Assembly (NCBI GenBank): GCA_973895155.1
Contig: OZ316898.1
Coordinates: forward strand, 12,462,001-12,526,000
Length of the DNA stretch: 64,000 nt
From: Marsupella aquatica
Taxonomy: Eukaryota > Marchantiophyta
Direction of reading: 5' to 3'
In this document: positions 21,743 through 34,211 of the stretch, piece by piece
How the letters are laid out: the number at the start of each line of letters is the position of its first letter
How positions within the stretch are numbered: position 1 is the stretch's first letter
Notes under the pieces: generated by a model
Databases searched by the model: none
Told to the model about the DNA's origin: nothing
Seen by the model: only the letters and a program-made list of their open reading frames with translations
Made by a program: the position numbers and the translations under genes

Positions 21743-24700
21743 CTAGGATTTGTCACTTGCTATGCATGTCAAGAGATAGTCTCTTGCCTTGGCAGGAACA
21801 TTCTTTGGAATTCCTACCAGCCCTGTCACTGGTCCTTTGCGTGCTTTGAAATACCACAAGGCAGAGGAAACATCTATTGTCTCAACTTCCTTGTATATTG
21901 GAGCTGGATCACGTTCCCATTTCTTATCCCAAGAATCTGCCCACCGCTCTCTTGGCTGCCAGTCTGATTGACCACGTTGCTTCTTTGCCATAAATGGTCT
22001 AAACCACTCAACGCCACATACATGAGTAAGAAGGTTTTGTTCATTCACTGGTCCTTCTACCACATCTGTAACAACTAACCCCATATGGACGGGATAAACA
22101 TCCAGGTCTGAGTCGTCCGGCTGTACCAACACATAACAGCCCTTCACAACATCAACCCTAGGGTTAAAACTCTCAGGAGGTTTATCTTTTGCTGGTCCCA
22201 CATAATCCACTGTTGCCTCCAACTCACATGCCACATTTTGATATTCTGGTGGAACGTGCTCTCTCCATATTGATAAAGGCCAAAACCCGTATTCCAAGTT
22301 GTGTGCACCTTCAGGTTCATATTGCACCTGCTCACCCTGTAGAGTATCTACAATATCATTCCAATAATTGATGAGAGTTGTCCAACGTCGCTTTGGTTCT
22401 TCCTCTTTTGTTCGCTTTAGAATAAACTCAAAGAATGACACATGCTTCTTCAACCCTGTCAGCACTTCAGGAAGCATTTTCAACTCCATCATTGGTAGCC
22501 GTTTGGGCACCCCAATTGGGATGTGAGGACTTTTGTCATCTTTCCATGACCACATTTCAATACCTTCCTTGGGTAACCATCCCTGATCAGTTGATTTCAT
22601 TTTGTATTGAAAGCATGGCATACTATCATGACGAACATAGAACCTAAACAACCTGGGTTTTAAATGCCCCACCAATGCCTCAGGGCCCTTCAACATGAAT
22701 GGAGCTAAGTAGTTTTTGAAATCTGGGACCTCCTGTAGAGAATGTGGGACTGCATTGGGTGTCCTTGCTCTCATGAACAAGGACATTAACTCAGGCAATG
22801 AGTATGTGGGGTTATGCATCATAGACTCTGAAAAATGCCCGAACATACCGTCAACGTCCTCATGAGTATGCCCAACCACCATAAAACCAAGATGAACCTC
22901 TTCAAACAACTCCCTTGCCGTCAATAATGACAAATAAGCCATCATATATCTGTTCTTGTTGTCTGAGGCACAATTATCCAGTTGTAGCTTCAATACTCGT
23001 GGAAGGGGCCTGAACTTTGGTGCCTCAGGTGCTCCATCACAATGTAACAATCTCAAAATGCTTTTAAATAAAACCCTAGTCAGACCCTAAACCCCAATTT
23101 AGGGTTTAGGGTTAAAACCCTATTAATGAAACCTTGGCTAGGAGGAGCAACAACTACACAAAGTAGAGTGTCAGTGTGTGTGAGCTTATATTATTAAATA
23201 ATAATAAATTAAAGGATTGTGAGTAAAGTACCTAGGCTTGAGATGTAGGCAATGTCATCCTCAAATGCTCTAAGGACACTTGCCTCCAAGATATCTGCTC
23301 TCCCAAAAAGGAGGTCTTTAAAAAGACTTGTCGAGTCTGGCCCCTCCACAAGTGATTTGACCATTGGATTTGGGTTTTCCAACATCCTTAGTATTGAATC
23401 AATTGACCCAATAGTGATGTTGACATTACCTGGCCACACTCCAACATGATATTGGGCTATGGCCTTGGGACCATGACCATGAGTAAGGATACCAGTGACA
23501 GTAATTGGGAACTTTTGGGCACCATCCACATGCTTAGGATTGAAGGGCATTCTTGGGAGAGCTGTCTTTGAATGATCCATCTTATCATGAATAAGGCATA
23601 ACACTTCCTTTGGACGATGGATGGACTCATATCTCCAGGTATGATAGCACATTCTTTGTTGTGTGTGGTCTTGGTGATGTTCCTCCTCGTCACACCTTAG
23701 GCCCTCTAACTCTTCCTTAGCTCCTGTAAGGTTTGATTTCCGTTGAAGCAACTCACTACAAGTTGTACACTTTGAAAAGTTGTTGCTCTTTTTGTGACGC
23801 GAGAACTCCCTGAAATACATCTGATGTAGATGACTCAAGATGGGTTGGGAAATTGGAGGAAGACCAGCCTCCTTGTTGACAACATTAACCCTATTTCTAA
23901 TATTCTCCCAAGTCAGATTTGTTGGCAATTCCCTCAAAACCATCCTTGTATTATCTGCCATGGTTCTCAACTTGGCTGGATGATGATTAGCTGCCTCCTC
24001 AATAATCTCTTTCATTGACATGAACGCTTGAGATACTTTCTCGGACATACGCCTTTTTCCAGCATTACCATGGGTACCTATGTTCATTCCAGCCATCACA
24101 GTCTTCTTCAAGGCATAAAATTGAGTCTTTTGTCTTGAATGAATGATTCTCCATGCCTCCAAGCACAATACTTTGCCCTCCACTGCTAGAATCCTTTCTC
24201 CAGTATCCAAGTGTATTGTATTTTTAATAGCCTTGATTTCCTCCTCCTTGCACTCCGCAAAAGATTTTGACCACCACTTTTGCCTAATTGCCATAGCCAA
24301 GTTGCGGTCCAAATATTGGCAACAATGTTCACTAAAACAGTCCTTAGTGTTTATCAACAACACATCTTGACGTGCCAAAGATGTGTCTCTTCTAGATGTA
24401 TGGGAAGATGGACTCTTTCTTTTCCTACTTTTATGGACGTAGGACCGCTTGCCACTTGTTGGAGATGTGTTCCCTCCCACAGCTTGCCTGATGTTGTGGA
24501 AAGACAACAAGTTGCCATCCTTGGCAATGAGTTGGTCTATCGACCAAGCTTTTAAGCAATCTCTATGCTTCAGATGATCTATTGTAGCTCCCTCGACAAA
24601 ATCGTTGATCAGAATTCCCACATGTGTATTCCCAAGGGTGACATCCCCAAGCTTCACTATAGGATCTAGAACATGTCTAGTTGCCACTGCAAAAATCAAC

Positions 24701-24861
24701 TTGTTCTCATCCACCACCTTTACAGGCATGCCCATCCACAAGGCCTTTGGTAAAACTACTTCCACACCAAACCGACTCTCATTATGGTTGTTCCCATCAG
24801 AATTTTGATTGACTGGATCTTGATCATCACCAACAGTGCCAAACACATCCTCCGATTCCAT
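21743..24861 (-). CDS. DUF7869-type transposon-like protein, two-part gene
   Basis: Two long minus-strand frames. 23209-24861 (550 aa) carries a basic Ser/Lys/Arg stretch near residues 140-160, a CTTCSELLQRK zinc-like motif near 375, and HDKMDHSKTALPRM. 21743-23056 (437 aa) carries LQLDNCASDNKNRYMMAYL and VGHTHEDVDGMFG, the hallmark of DUF7869 proteins common in non-seed plants and some animals. The ~150-bp spacer is probably an intron: the first frame meets GT after SSLG at about 23229, and AG sites occur near 23050-23090. My simple pairings do not keep phase, so the junction is unresolved or the gene is broken. Function unproven; an RNase H-like (DDE) transposase role is my inference from the spaced acidic motifs. 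Confidence 0.75.
23084..23119. repeat. Head-to-head telomere-like repeats in the DUF7869 gene spacer
   Basis: The plus strand reads ACCCTAAACCCC, then AATTTAGGGTTTAGGG, then TTAAAACCC. Two C-strand-type units meet two G-strand-type units of the plant telomere repeat TTTAGGG, forming an inverted repeat inside the putative intron. Confidence 0.8.
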
Positions 24862-25159
24862 GGGAGCTCAAAAAAGTTGATTCCTTTCCCATACAAGGTA
24901 ACCCCCAATCATGTCCTTCAAAAGTTTGCCATCTTCGCATAGAATGGTCTCGTAAAAAACTTCCTCCAATAGAAGAAGAACTCTGTCCGCCCCAAGAGGA
25001 ACATTGTGACAAACCCTGGAAGGATCAAGACTTATCACGCGACCTTTTCCAACCTATTTCTCACATATGCCTATAATAACTTGTCCGCCTTCCCTGATCC
25101 AGACTGTCAATGTCACCATAATAATTATGATCCTGCACATCAGAGAATATCATTGTAAG
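24862..25159. other. 5' flank of the DUF7869-type gene
   Basis: About 300 bp without a recognised gene. A short minus-strand frame (24827-25012) overlaps the start of the DUF7869 gene in another phase and is treated as chance. Confidence 0.4.
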
Positions 25160-25885
25160 CATACAGTCCTGTCACGTCCGTCAACTTCACTGCACTGTCC
25201 TGTCACGTCGGTCAACAAGCAGAATGTAGTCAATGCACTGCACTGCACGCGACTGGTCGCGTGACCCTAGAGGTACCACATATACCGGCAACAGACTATG
25301 CATGGTCCGTCAGTCATTTCAAGTGAATGAGAACGACCACAATCGATTACGATCAATCATTTCACATCCACTCAGAACAAATCAGTGGACAGTACCAGTT
25401 TACCAATGAGTGGACACTGGACAGTCAATAACTAATGAGGACTGTAATGCTAATAAGCACCAGTAAAATGTCCATGAACTGCATTGTCCTATCACGACCA
25501 TCAATAAATAAGCAAAATGTAGTCAATGCACTGCCCTGCACGCGACTAGTCGCGTGACCTTAGTCAAAGGGTGTAGGGATAATAGGGTCTACGACATAGA
25601 AGCTAGAAGGCTAGGCCCAAACTCTAGCTCGTACTTGGTACTTCATAAGTAAGATACGATTGCGCGTGAGACAGGAAGATACAGTTACGGATCTGAAGGC
25701 ACCACACATACCGGTAACAGATTATGCATGGTCTGTCAGTCATTTCAAGTGAATGAGAACGACTACAATCGATTACGAACAATCATTTCAACTCCACTCA
25801 GAAAAAATGAGTGGACAGTACCAGTTTACCAATGGGTGGACACCGGACAGTCAGTAACTACTGACCCTCATAAGAAATCTCAGTA
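25160..25885. repeat. Direct repeat of ~300 bp carrying the ACGCG-N6-CGCGT palindrome
   Basis: Segment 25160-25440 is repeated at about 25470-25885. Shared landmarks are GTAGTCAATGCACTGC, the palindrome (25247-25262 and 25540-25555), ATGCATGGTC, GTCAGTCATTTCAAGTG, CAATCGATTACGA and GTGGACAGTACCAGTTTAC. The second copy holds about 130 extra bases between the palindrome and the next shared block. The pair marks the left edge of the palindrome-bearing island. Confidence 0.8.
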
Positions 25886-26044
25886 CTTCACTAGCAATCA
25901 GTATTCTCGGGGCGGTCGCCAAACGTGAAATTAAAGCCATAATTAGAGGAAACCTGAACTTCCCGCCAATTCTAATACGCGCCAGTCAAACGCGCACTCT
26001 CTTCTAGAAACCACTATGTACAATGACTAGTGGAGACTAAACAG

Positions 26045-26050
26045 TATAAA
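26045..26050 (+). promoter_or_regulatory. Candidate TATA box
   Basis: TATAAA about 130 bp upstream of the ATG at 26180, followed by pyrimidine-rich sequence. Position fits a plant core promoter with a leader of about 100 nt; not proven. Confidence 0.35.
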
Positions 26051-26179
26051 GCATTGAGATGATCCCTACTGCTCATTCCCCCACGCATTCCACTTTCTAG
26101 CTACTGGATAATCTATTCGCACATTAGCTCTCTCATTTCCAATTCTTAGTCTCGGTCCGCATCTCTTGTTTGAAGGGCG

Positions 26180-26712
26180 ATGACTACTCCGCTGAGCTCG
26201 AAGAATGAGGATGTTCCGACAGACGATTCAGAAGGTTTGACGTATCGAATTCGTGGTACTCCTTACAGAATGTGTCAACGATGTAATATAATGTTTACGG
26301 TGACTAAATTGGGTCAAATGTTTTGTGAGAGATGACATTGTTCGCCACATTTGTCGATGGAAGATCACATGGAGAGCAATCCGATAGAGATGACTACAAA
26401 GATGGCATCAGGGGAGAAGTTAAAGGGCAAAGCCCTCGTGGAATCCGTTTCGGGGGGGAGAAGTTGAAGGCCAAAGCATGCATCGAATCCATTTCGGGGG
26501 AAGCAGCAGCAGACGCTAAGAGAGTCAAGAAGGAGGCCAAGAAAGTGGATGCACCGAAGAAAAGGCAATTAGAGATGAACGAAGATTCTGATTTGTATTA
26601 CAGAAAGAGCAAGCCGAGAAAATCTATGGACGTTAGGACTTGGGCAAAGGAAGAATTCTTGGATTCAAGGGAATCCACACCAGACACCGATGAGTGGATG
26701 CCTTCATCTTGA
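26180..26712 (+). pseudogene. Small Cys-motif, Lys-rich protein gene, broken
   Basis: From the ATG at 26180 the frame encodes about 50 residues ending with two Cys-containing segments (RMCQRCN and MFCER), reminiscent of a zinc ribbon. It then meets TGA at 26333-26335. Translation past the stop in the same frame continues sensibly (HCSPHLSMEDH) with a duplicated EKLKGKALVES/EKLKAKACIES unit. The frame shifts within a run of seven G at 26452-26458. The rest is a Lys/Glu-rich tail ending DTDEWMPSS. Family unknown. One stop and one shift make it a likely pseudogene. It is the first gene-like unit of the 25-44 kb island. Confidence 0.55.
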
Positions 26713-26947
26713 AATGACTGACTCGATCGAAGTCAACAATATTTTGAGTAGTCAAAGATTAAAACTACAGATTCAAGAGTAGTTCAAGTTAGAACTTGTT
26801 ATAGATACTGTGTAGCTTAATTTTGTCCCGTGGAAAATAGTGTTCGAAAGACCAGGTCAGTTAAATTCCTGGATAGTGCTAGTGGATATGGATTCCACAT
26901 CCGAAGTCCTTCGGGATCGATGTAACCATCATCCACAAGATTCCTCT

Positions 26948-29900
26948 GACCTCTAAAACATTTTTGCGACCGATCGCGTGATGAAACGAAGACGTTGGTT
27001 TTAAAATAGATTTCTGGCCAATTCACTAGGCTGTCGACTACAATAAACAATATAAAAAAGACCTGAGATAAATTGGTTCACGCGACTGTGCGCGTGATGA
27101 ACTACATGTGTAACCAAAAAAACAAGTCATCCTACTAACAAGTTGAGATCAGGCAGATATGAGAAATAAAGGGCGATTACGTCTAAGAGTGCAGAGCTTT
27201 TGCTGACCTCTAAAACATTAACGCGACCGGGCGCGTGATGAAACGAAGACCTCGGTTCTAAAATAGATTGCTGGCCAATTTGCTAGGCTGTCGACTACAA
27301 TAAACACTATCAAAAGACATGAGATAAATTGGTTCACGTGATTGTGCGCGTGACGAACTACATGTGTAACCAAAAAAACAGGTCATCCTACTAACAAGTT
27401 GAGATCCAGCAGATCTGAGAAATAAAAGGCGATTACGTCTAAGAGTGCAAAGCTTTTGCTGACCTCTAAAACATTAACGCGATCGGGCGCGTGATGAAAT
27501 GAAGACCTCGGTTTTAAAATAGATTGTTGGCCAATTCGCTAGGCTGTCGACTACAATAAACAATATCAAAAGACACGAGATAAATTGGTTCACGCGACTG
27601 TGTGCGTGACGAACTACATGTGTAACCAAAAAAAAGGTCATCCTACTAACAAGTTGAGATCAGGCAGATCTGAGAAATAAAGGGCAATTATGTCTAAGAG
27701 TGCAGAGTTTTCGCTGACCTCTAAAATATTAACGCGACCGGGCGTGTGATGAAACAAAGACCTCAATTTTAAAATAGATTGCTGGCCAATTCGCTAGGCT
27801 GTCGACTACAATAAACAATATCAAAAGACACGAGATAAATTGGTTCACGCGATTGTGTGCGTGACAAACTACATGTGTAACCAAAAAAATAGGTCATCCT
27901 ACTAACAAGTTGAGATCAGGAAGATCTGAGAAATAAAGGGCGATTACGTCTAAGAGTGCAAAGCTTTCGCTGACCTCTAAAACATTAACGCGACCGTGCG
28001 CGTGATGAAATGAAGACCTCGGTTTTAAAATAGATTGCTGGCCAATTCGCTAGGCTGTCGACTACAATAAACAATATCAAAAGACACGAGATAAATTGGT
28101 TCATGCGACTGTGTGCGTGACGAACTACATGTGTAACCAAAAAAAAGGTCATCCTACTAACAAGTTGAGATCAGGCAGATCTGAGAAATAAAGGGCAATT
28201 ATGTCTAAGAGTGCAGAGTTTTCGCTGACCTCTAAAATATTAACGCGACCGGGCGTGTGATGAAACAAAGACCTCAATTTTAAAATAGATTGCTGGCCAA
28301 TTCGCTAGGCTCTCGACTACAATAAACAATATCAAAAGACACGAGATAAATTGGTTCACGCGATTGTGTGCGTGACAAACTACATGTGTAACCAAAAAAA
28401 TAGGTCATCCTACTAACAAGTTGAGATCAGGAAGATCTGAGAAATAAAGGGCGATTACGTCTAAGAGTGCAAAGCTTTCGCTGACCTCTAAAACATTAAC
28501 GCGACCGTGCGCGTGATGAAATGAAGACCTCGGTTTTAAAATAGATTGCTGGCCAATTCGCTAGGCTGTCGACTACAATAAACAATATCAAAAGACACGA
28601 GATAAATTGGTTCATGCGACTGTGTGCGTGACGAACTACATGTGTAACCAAAAAAAAGGTCATCCTACTAACAAGTTGAGATCAGGCAGATCTGAGAAAT
28701 AAAGGGCAATTATGTCTAAGAGTGTAGAGTTTTCACTGACCTCTAAAATATTAACGCGACCGAGCGTGTGATGAAACAAAGACCTCAATTTTAAAATAGA
28801 TTGCTGGCCAATTCGCTAGGCTCTCGACTACAATAAACAATATCAAAAGACACGAGATAAATTGGTTCACGCGATTGTGTGCGTGACAAACTACATGTGT
28901 AACCAAAAAAACAGGTCATCCTACTAACAAGTTGAGATCAGGAAGATCTGAGAAATAAAGGGCGATTACATCTAAGAGTGCAAAGCTTTTGCTGACCTCT
29001 AAAACATTAACGCGACCGTGCGCGTGATGAAACGAAGACCTCAGTTTTAAAATAGATTGCTGGCCAATTCGCTAGGCTGTTGACTACAATAAACAATATC
29101 AAAAGACACGAGATAAATTGGTTCACGTGACTGTGTGCGTGACGAACTACATGTGTAACCAAAAAAAAGGTCATCCTACTAACAAGTTGAGATCAGGCAG
29201 ATCTGAGAAATAAAGGGCAATTATGTCTAAGAGTGCAGAGTTTTCGCTGACCTCTAAAATATTAACGCGACCGGGCGGGTGATGAAACAAAGACCTCAAT
29301 TTTAAAATAGATTGCTGGCCAATTCGCTAGGCTGTCAACTACAATAAACAATATCAAAAGACACGAGATAAATTGGTTCACGCGACTGTGCGCGTGACGA
29401 ACTACATGTGTAACCAAAAAAAAAGGTCATCCTACTAACAAGTTGAGATCAGGAAGATCTGAGAAATAAAGGGCGATTACGTCTAAGAGTGTAGGGCTTT
29501 CGTTGACCTCTAAAACATTAATGCGACCGGGCGCGTGATGAACCAAAGATCTCAGTTTTAAAATAGATTGCTGGCCAATTTACTAGGCTGTCGACTACAA
29601 TAAACAATATCAAAAGACATGAGATAAATTGGTTCACGCGACTGTTCACGTGACGAACTACATGTGTAACCAAAAAAATAGGTCATCCTACTAACAAGTT
29701 GAGATCAGAAAGATCTGAGAAATAAAGGGCAATTACGTCTAAGAGTGCAGAGCTTTCGCTGACCTCTAAAACATTAACGCGACCGGGCGCATCATGAAAT
29801 GAAGACCTCGGTTTTAAAATAGATTGTTGGCCAATTTGCTAGGCTGTCGACTACAATAAACAATATCAAAAGACACGAGATAAATTGGTTCACGCGATTG

Positions 29901-30288
29901 TGTGCGTGACAAACTACATGTGTAACCAAAAAAATAGGTCATCCTACTAACAAGTTGAGATCAAGAAGATCTGAGAAATAAAGGGTGATTACGTCTAAGA
30001 GTGCAGAGCTTTCGCTGACCTCTAAAACATTAACGCGACCGTGCGCGTGATGAAACGAAGACCTCGGTTTTAAAATAGATTGCTGGCCAATTCGCCAGGC
30101 TGTCAACTACAATAAACAATATCAAAAGACACGAGATAAATTGGTTCACGCGACTGTGCGCGTGATGAACTACATGTGTAACCAAAAAATCAGGTCATCC
30201 TACTAACAAGTTGAGATCAGTCTGATCTGAGAAATGGACCTCGATTACATTTTGTTTCGCTAGGCCGTCGACTACAATAAACAATAGC
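26948..30288. repeat. ~256-bp satellite array, about 13 units, with dimeric higher-order structure
   Basis: GACCTCTAAAA recurs at 26948, 27205, 27462, 27716, 27972, 28227, 28483, 28738, 28994, 29249, 29505, 29761 and 30017, a period of 254-257 bp. Each unit holds two copies or near-copies of the palindrome ACGCG-N6-CGCGT, plus GGCTGTCGACTACAATAAAC, ACTACATGTGTAACC and GTCATCCTACTAACAAG. Between 27716 and 29505 two monomer types alternate (one with AAAATATTAACGCG and GACCTCAATTTT, the other with AAAACATTAACGCG and GACCTCGGTTTT or GACCTCAGTTTT), giving a ~511-bp higher-order unit. No ORF is conserved across units. Confidence 0.95.
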
Positions 30289-32880
30289 AAAATGTATGGA
30301 CAACTATACTTGAACGCCATACAATTTTAGACTAGAGAATTCATTTGGATCCTCTACTAGTACTTCTAATACATTGCTTCTGTATTGGACTTGAAACACG
30401 GATTGATCAAAATCGGAATGAGAAATTGGACCATAACTTCATTGACTCAATTCATGCATTGAAGGCGTGATTTAAGGCAACTACTCTCCTCATTTATTGT
30501 GGAATTAATGTTGATTGATACTTACAAGTTATTCAATTGCGTGTGGTCTCAGCAATGTTGGCGGCAACCCTCCGATGTTGGCGGAAACCCTCCTCCCAGC
30601 CAAGCCTCTTCCTTCCAGCGTAGCCTCCTCCTCGTCCCAGCTAACTAAGCCTCCTCCTTCAAACTCCAATTTCCTTGAGTATCATGACCGAATCCCACCA
30701 CCAGAGAATGACAACTTGTTGATCGTATCGAGATCAATATCCTCGACCAGACAGTGATTTCAGAATAGCCGCTCTTTGTTGGTCCGCTAGAATGCTTCGA
30801 TGAATGAGGCAGACTCTGGAGGTTCTAAATCTTTGTCGTCTCGCTTCGTCGCAACTCTCTCGCTTGATCGGATGTGCTCTCCCCAAGAAGGTGATACAAC
30901 AAGAACTGCGCCAGCGTTGCTTGAATGAGCTCCGCCTCCAACTGGAATAGTCGAATGATCCAATCTGCTCCACCTCAAATATGCCTTGGATCAGCCTCCG
31001 CTGAGAGCCCAGCTAGTATCCTGGTTAGGAGAAACTAAAAATGAAGAATGATCCGTGAGCAATGAGATCAGTCTATTGACTCCATGAAGGATGTGTTCAT
31101 CTGGACTTGATTTTGATTTTGAAAATTGGTTGAGTCTCCAGTCTTGAGAATCATTGTACAGGATTGATTTTGAATATCGGTTCTCCCCGACCGTGAGAAT
31201 CGTTTTACGTTGTTTAGAGTTTGGGTTTGAATTGGCAAGATAGAGAGTGGAGTACGGATCCGGATCTGACTGTCTCCACTACCAAAATGGAACGATTTTG
31301 AAGTTCGCCTCCACTACATGATGGAACGATCGTGAGAAAGTTGTCATTCGTTCACATTTTGGATTTGAATTGGCAGATATAGTGAAGATACGGATCCCGA
31401 TCCGAGGGTCCCCACTAGCAATCTTTCGCAGTTGCATAGTTATCGGTTTAAATTTCAAATTGGCGATCAAATAGAAATCTCCTTTAGTATGGCAAATCAA
31501 AAGGAATCCGGTAATCTTTTTTTCACAATTGCATAGTTTGTTGAGTCGATGGTGGAATGTATGGAGATCATCTGGAACCTTCCTATCGCTAGGCTATTAT
31601 TAGGGTTTTGCTAAAATGATACCCTAATTAGTCCTTAGTATCGGCGCCCACGGTCTCGAGTTCACTGTTCATTGTTGTTGTTTCTTGCTCCCTAGACTTT
31701 TGCGTGCCTGCTCTCGTCGCTCTCGCTCTCGCTCTTGTCATTCTCACTCTCGTCGCTCTCGCTCTTGCTCTCGCTCTCGCTTCTGCCCTGGATTTCATTT
31801 TTGTCGTTGCAGCTCATTCGTTGTGGTCAGGTGCTTGTCGGCGCGTTGCAGCTCTTAGTAGTTGTCGATTGTTTTGACCAGGAGCTCGTTGGTGCGTTGC
31901 AGCTCGCATTTACAGCTCGTATTCACTTCTAGTTTGCTTGAAGGGATTCTTAGGAGCTCGTTGGGTTTGTTGCAGCTAGTTTTTTGGGAGTGCTCATATC
32001 AGCTCGTGTCAGCCAATTTTAAGCTCATATCAGCTTGATCAACGTGTTTCAGCAGCTTGAACTACTTTTTGGCAGCTTGTTTCAGCTCCTTCCATTCATC
32101 ATTCAGGTTTGTTTCACCTCTTTCAATCTTCAGGTTTAGTGCGCTTTTATTCATGCTCAGTTTGTCTATCGACAGCTTTGATTGTACTTCTGGAAGAGTC
32201 TTTTTAACTCGATATAATGAGTTCCTTAGCATTAAGCACATGTTATTCAATTGGCAGCAGTGAAGCTCTATGTATAGAAGTATAGAAGTTGTGTTGTTGT
32301 TGCTTAGCATATTAATATCTTCAATCTTATATTTACTTTCTGGAATGCCGCAACAAGGTCTTCAAGTGCTTGGACGTCAATCTCTCAGACGATTACATCA
32401 ATTTTTCAGAATTCAGGTGCAATTTCTACATTTTCTGCTGGTGTTGATTGTTGTTTGCTAAAATTTCTCTTGATTGTTAAGCTAAGTTTTCATAATGCAA
32501 TTTGTTTGTAAACTCAAATATGTCTGAATCATACAAACTCACTAATTAAAATACAACCTGAATCGTCTTAAGTAAGTCATTACAAACCTGCACGCTGTGA
32601 ATTTAATCATATAAACTCTCATGTTATGTAAATCTCATTACACTGAATCCTTTAATTGACAAATACAACCAGTAGACTGCTAAATTGAATCATCTTAGCT
32701 GAATCATTCTCTAAATTTTTGATATATAATAGTTTCACAATGACAGAGCTTAAACATCTGAATTATTATAAAGTTCATGAATGAATACAAATGAATGAAT
32801 ACAAATGAATGAAATCATGCTTACTCGGATTTCCTTGTCCGTACGGGTCAGTAATCACTATATTATCCTAGTGTCCAAAA
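30289..32880. other. Island DNA without a recognised gene
   Basis: It contains short unrecognised ORFs (for example a Pro/Ser-rich frame at 30515-30757) and a CT-rich microsatellite at about 31710-31790 (CTCGCTCTCG repeats). There are loosely repeated CAGCTCGTT and CAGCTTG blocks between 31800 and 32100. From 32460 it is AT-rich, with a duplicated ATGAATACAA at about 32780. Confidence 0.45.
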
Positions 32881-34175
32881 GTTGTTTGAGCTGTTGACGC
32901 GACCAGTCGCGTGAAAAGATTGTGAGGTTCCATTTAGGATCAGTTGACGCGACCAGTCGCGTCTGAGGTAGCTCTCTCATTGACTGGTTCTGTTAGAGGA
33001 GGTAAGGTTCCTTTTAGGACCAATTGACGTGACCAATCGCATGTGAGAAGGAAACATGATAGATTTACTGAGCGCGTACCATATCCAAATCTCCACAAGG
33101 AAGGTTCAGTGGATATAGTTGTTTAGGTTCAGTTGACGCGACCAGTCGCGTCTGAGGTAGCTCTCTGACTGGTTCTGTTAGAGGAGGTAAGGTTCCTTTT
33201 AGGACCAGTTGACGCGACCAGTCGCGTATGAGAAGTAAACAGGATAGATTTACTGAGCTCGTACCATATCCAATCTCCACAAGAAAGGTTCAGTGGATAT
33301 AGTTGTTTAGGTTCAGTTGACGTGACCAGTCGCGTCTGAGGTAGCTCTCTCATTGACTGGTTCTGTTAGAGGAGGTAAGGTTCCTTTTAGGACCAGTTGA
33401 CGCGACCAGTAGCCTCTGAGGTAGCTCTCTCATTGACTAGTTCTGTTAGAGGAAGTAAGGTTCCTTTTAGGACCAGTTGACGCGACCAGTCGCATGTGAG
33501 AAGGAAACAGGATAGATTTACTGAGCGCGTACCATATCCAAATCTCCACAAGGAAGGTTCAATGGATATAGTTGTTTAGGTTTAGTTGACGCGACCAGTC
33601 GCGTCTGAGGTAGCTCTCTCATTGGCTGGTTCTTTTAGAGGAGGTAAGGTTCCTTTTAGGACCAATTGACGCGACCAGTCGCGTGTAAGAAGGAAACATG
33701 ATAGATTATTGAGCGCGTACCATATCCAAATCTCCACAAGGAAGGTTCAGTGGATATAGTTGTTTAGGTTCAGTTGACGCGACTAGTCGCGTCTGAGGTA
33801 GATCTCTCATTGACTAGTTCTGTTAGAGGACGTAAGATTTCAGTTAGGATCAGTTGACGCGACCAGTCGCGTCTGAGGTAGATCTCTCATTGACTGGCTT
33901 TGTTAGAGGACGTAACGTTCCATTTAGGATCAGTTGACGCGACCAGTCGCGTCTGAGGTAGATCTCTCATTGACTAGTTTTGTTAGAGGAGGTAACATTC
34001 CATTTAGGACCAGTTGACGCGACCAGTCGCGTTTGAGGTAGCTCTCTCATTGACTGGTTTTGTTAGAGGACAAAGCAACATTTATGATTTGCCACATTGT
34101 AACCCGAAAAAATCACAGTCTCTCAAAGAATTGTTTATACATTCTGATTTATTGACGCGACCAGTCGCGTGAAAA
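32880..34175. repeat. Minisatellite built on the ACGCGAC-CA-GTCGCGT palindrome
   Basis: A unit of about 80 bp (palindrome, then TGAGGTAG, CTCTCTCATTGACT, GTTCTGTTAGAGGA, GGTAAGGTTCC, TTTTAGGACCAGTTG) is repeated many times and is interspersed with a longer variant holding GCGTACCATATCC and TCTCCACAAG. Perfect palindromes start at 32897, 32947, 33136, 33212, 33589, 33669, 33777, 33857, 33937, 34017 and 34155. Several decayed copies lie between them. Confidence 0.9.
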
Positions 34176-34211
34176 TCATCCCTAGGATATATCATTTGGC
34201 TTAAAAGAGTC

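Noticed and set aside
25160-25885. The 300-bp direct repeats as LTRs of a retroelement
   Set aside because: They are only about 30 bp apart with no coding region between, lack TG...CA ends and have no primer-binding site.
26948-30288. Regular ~256-bp repeats considered as a CRISPR array
   Set aside because: The whole unit is repeated with no unique spacers, the period is far too long, and the genome is a plant nuclear one.
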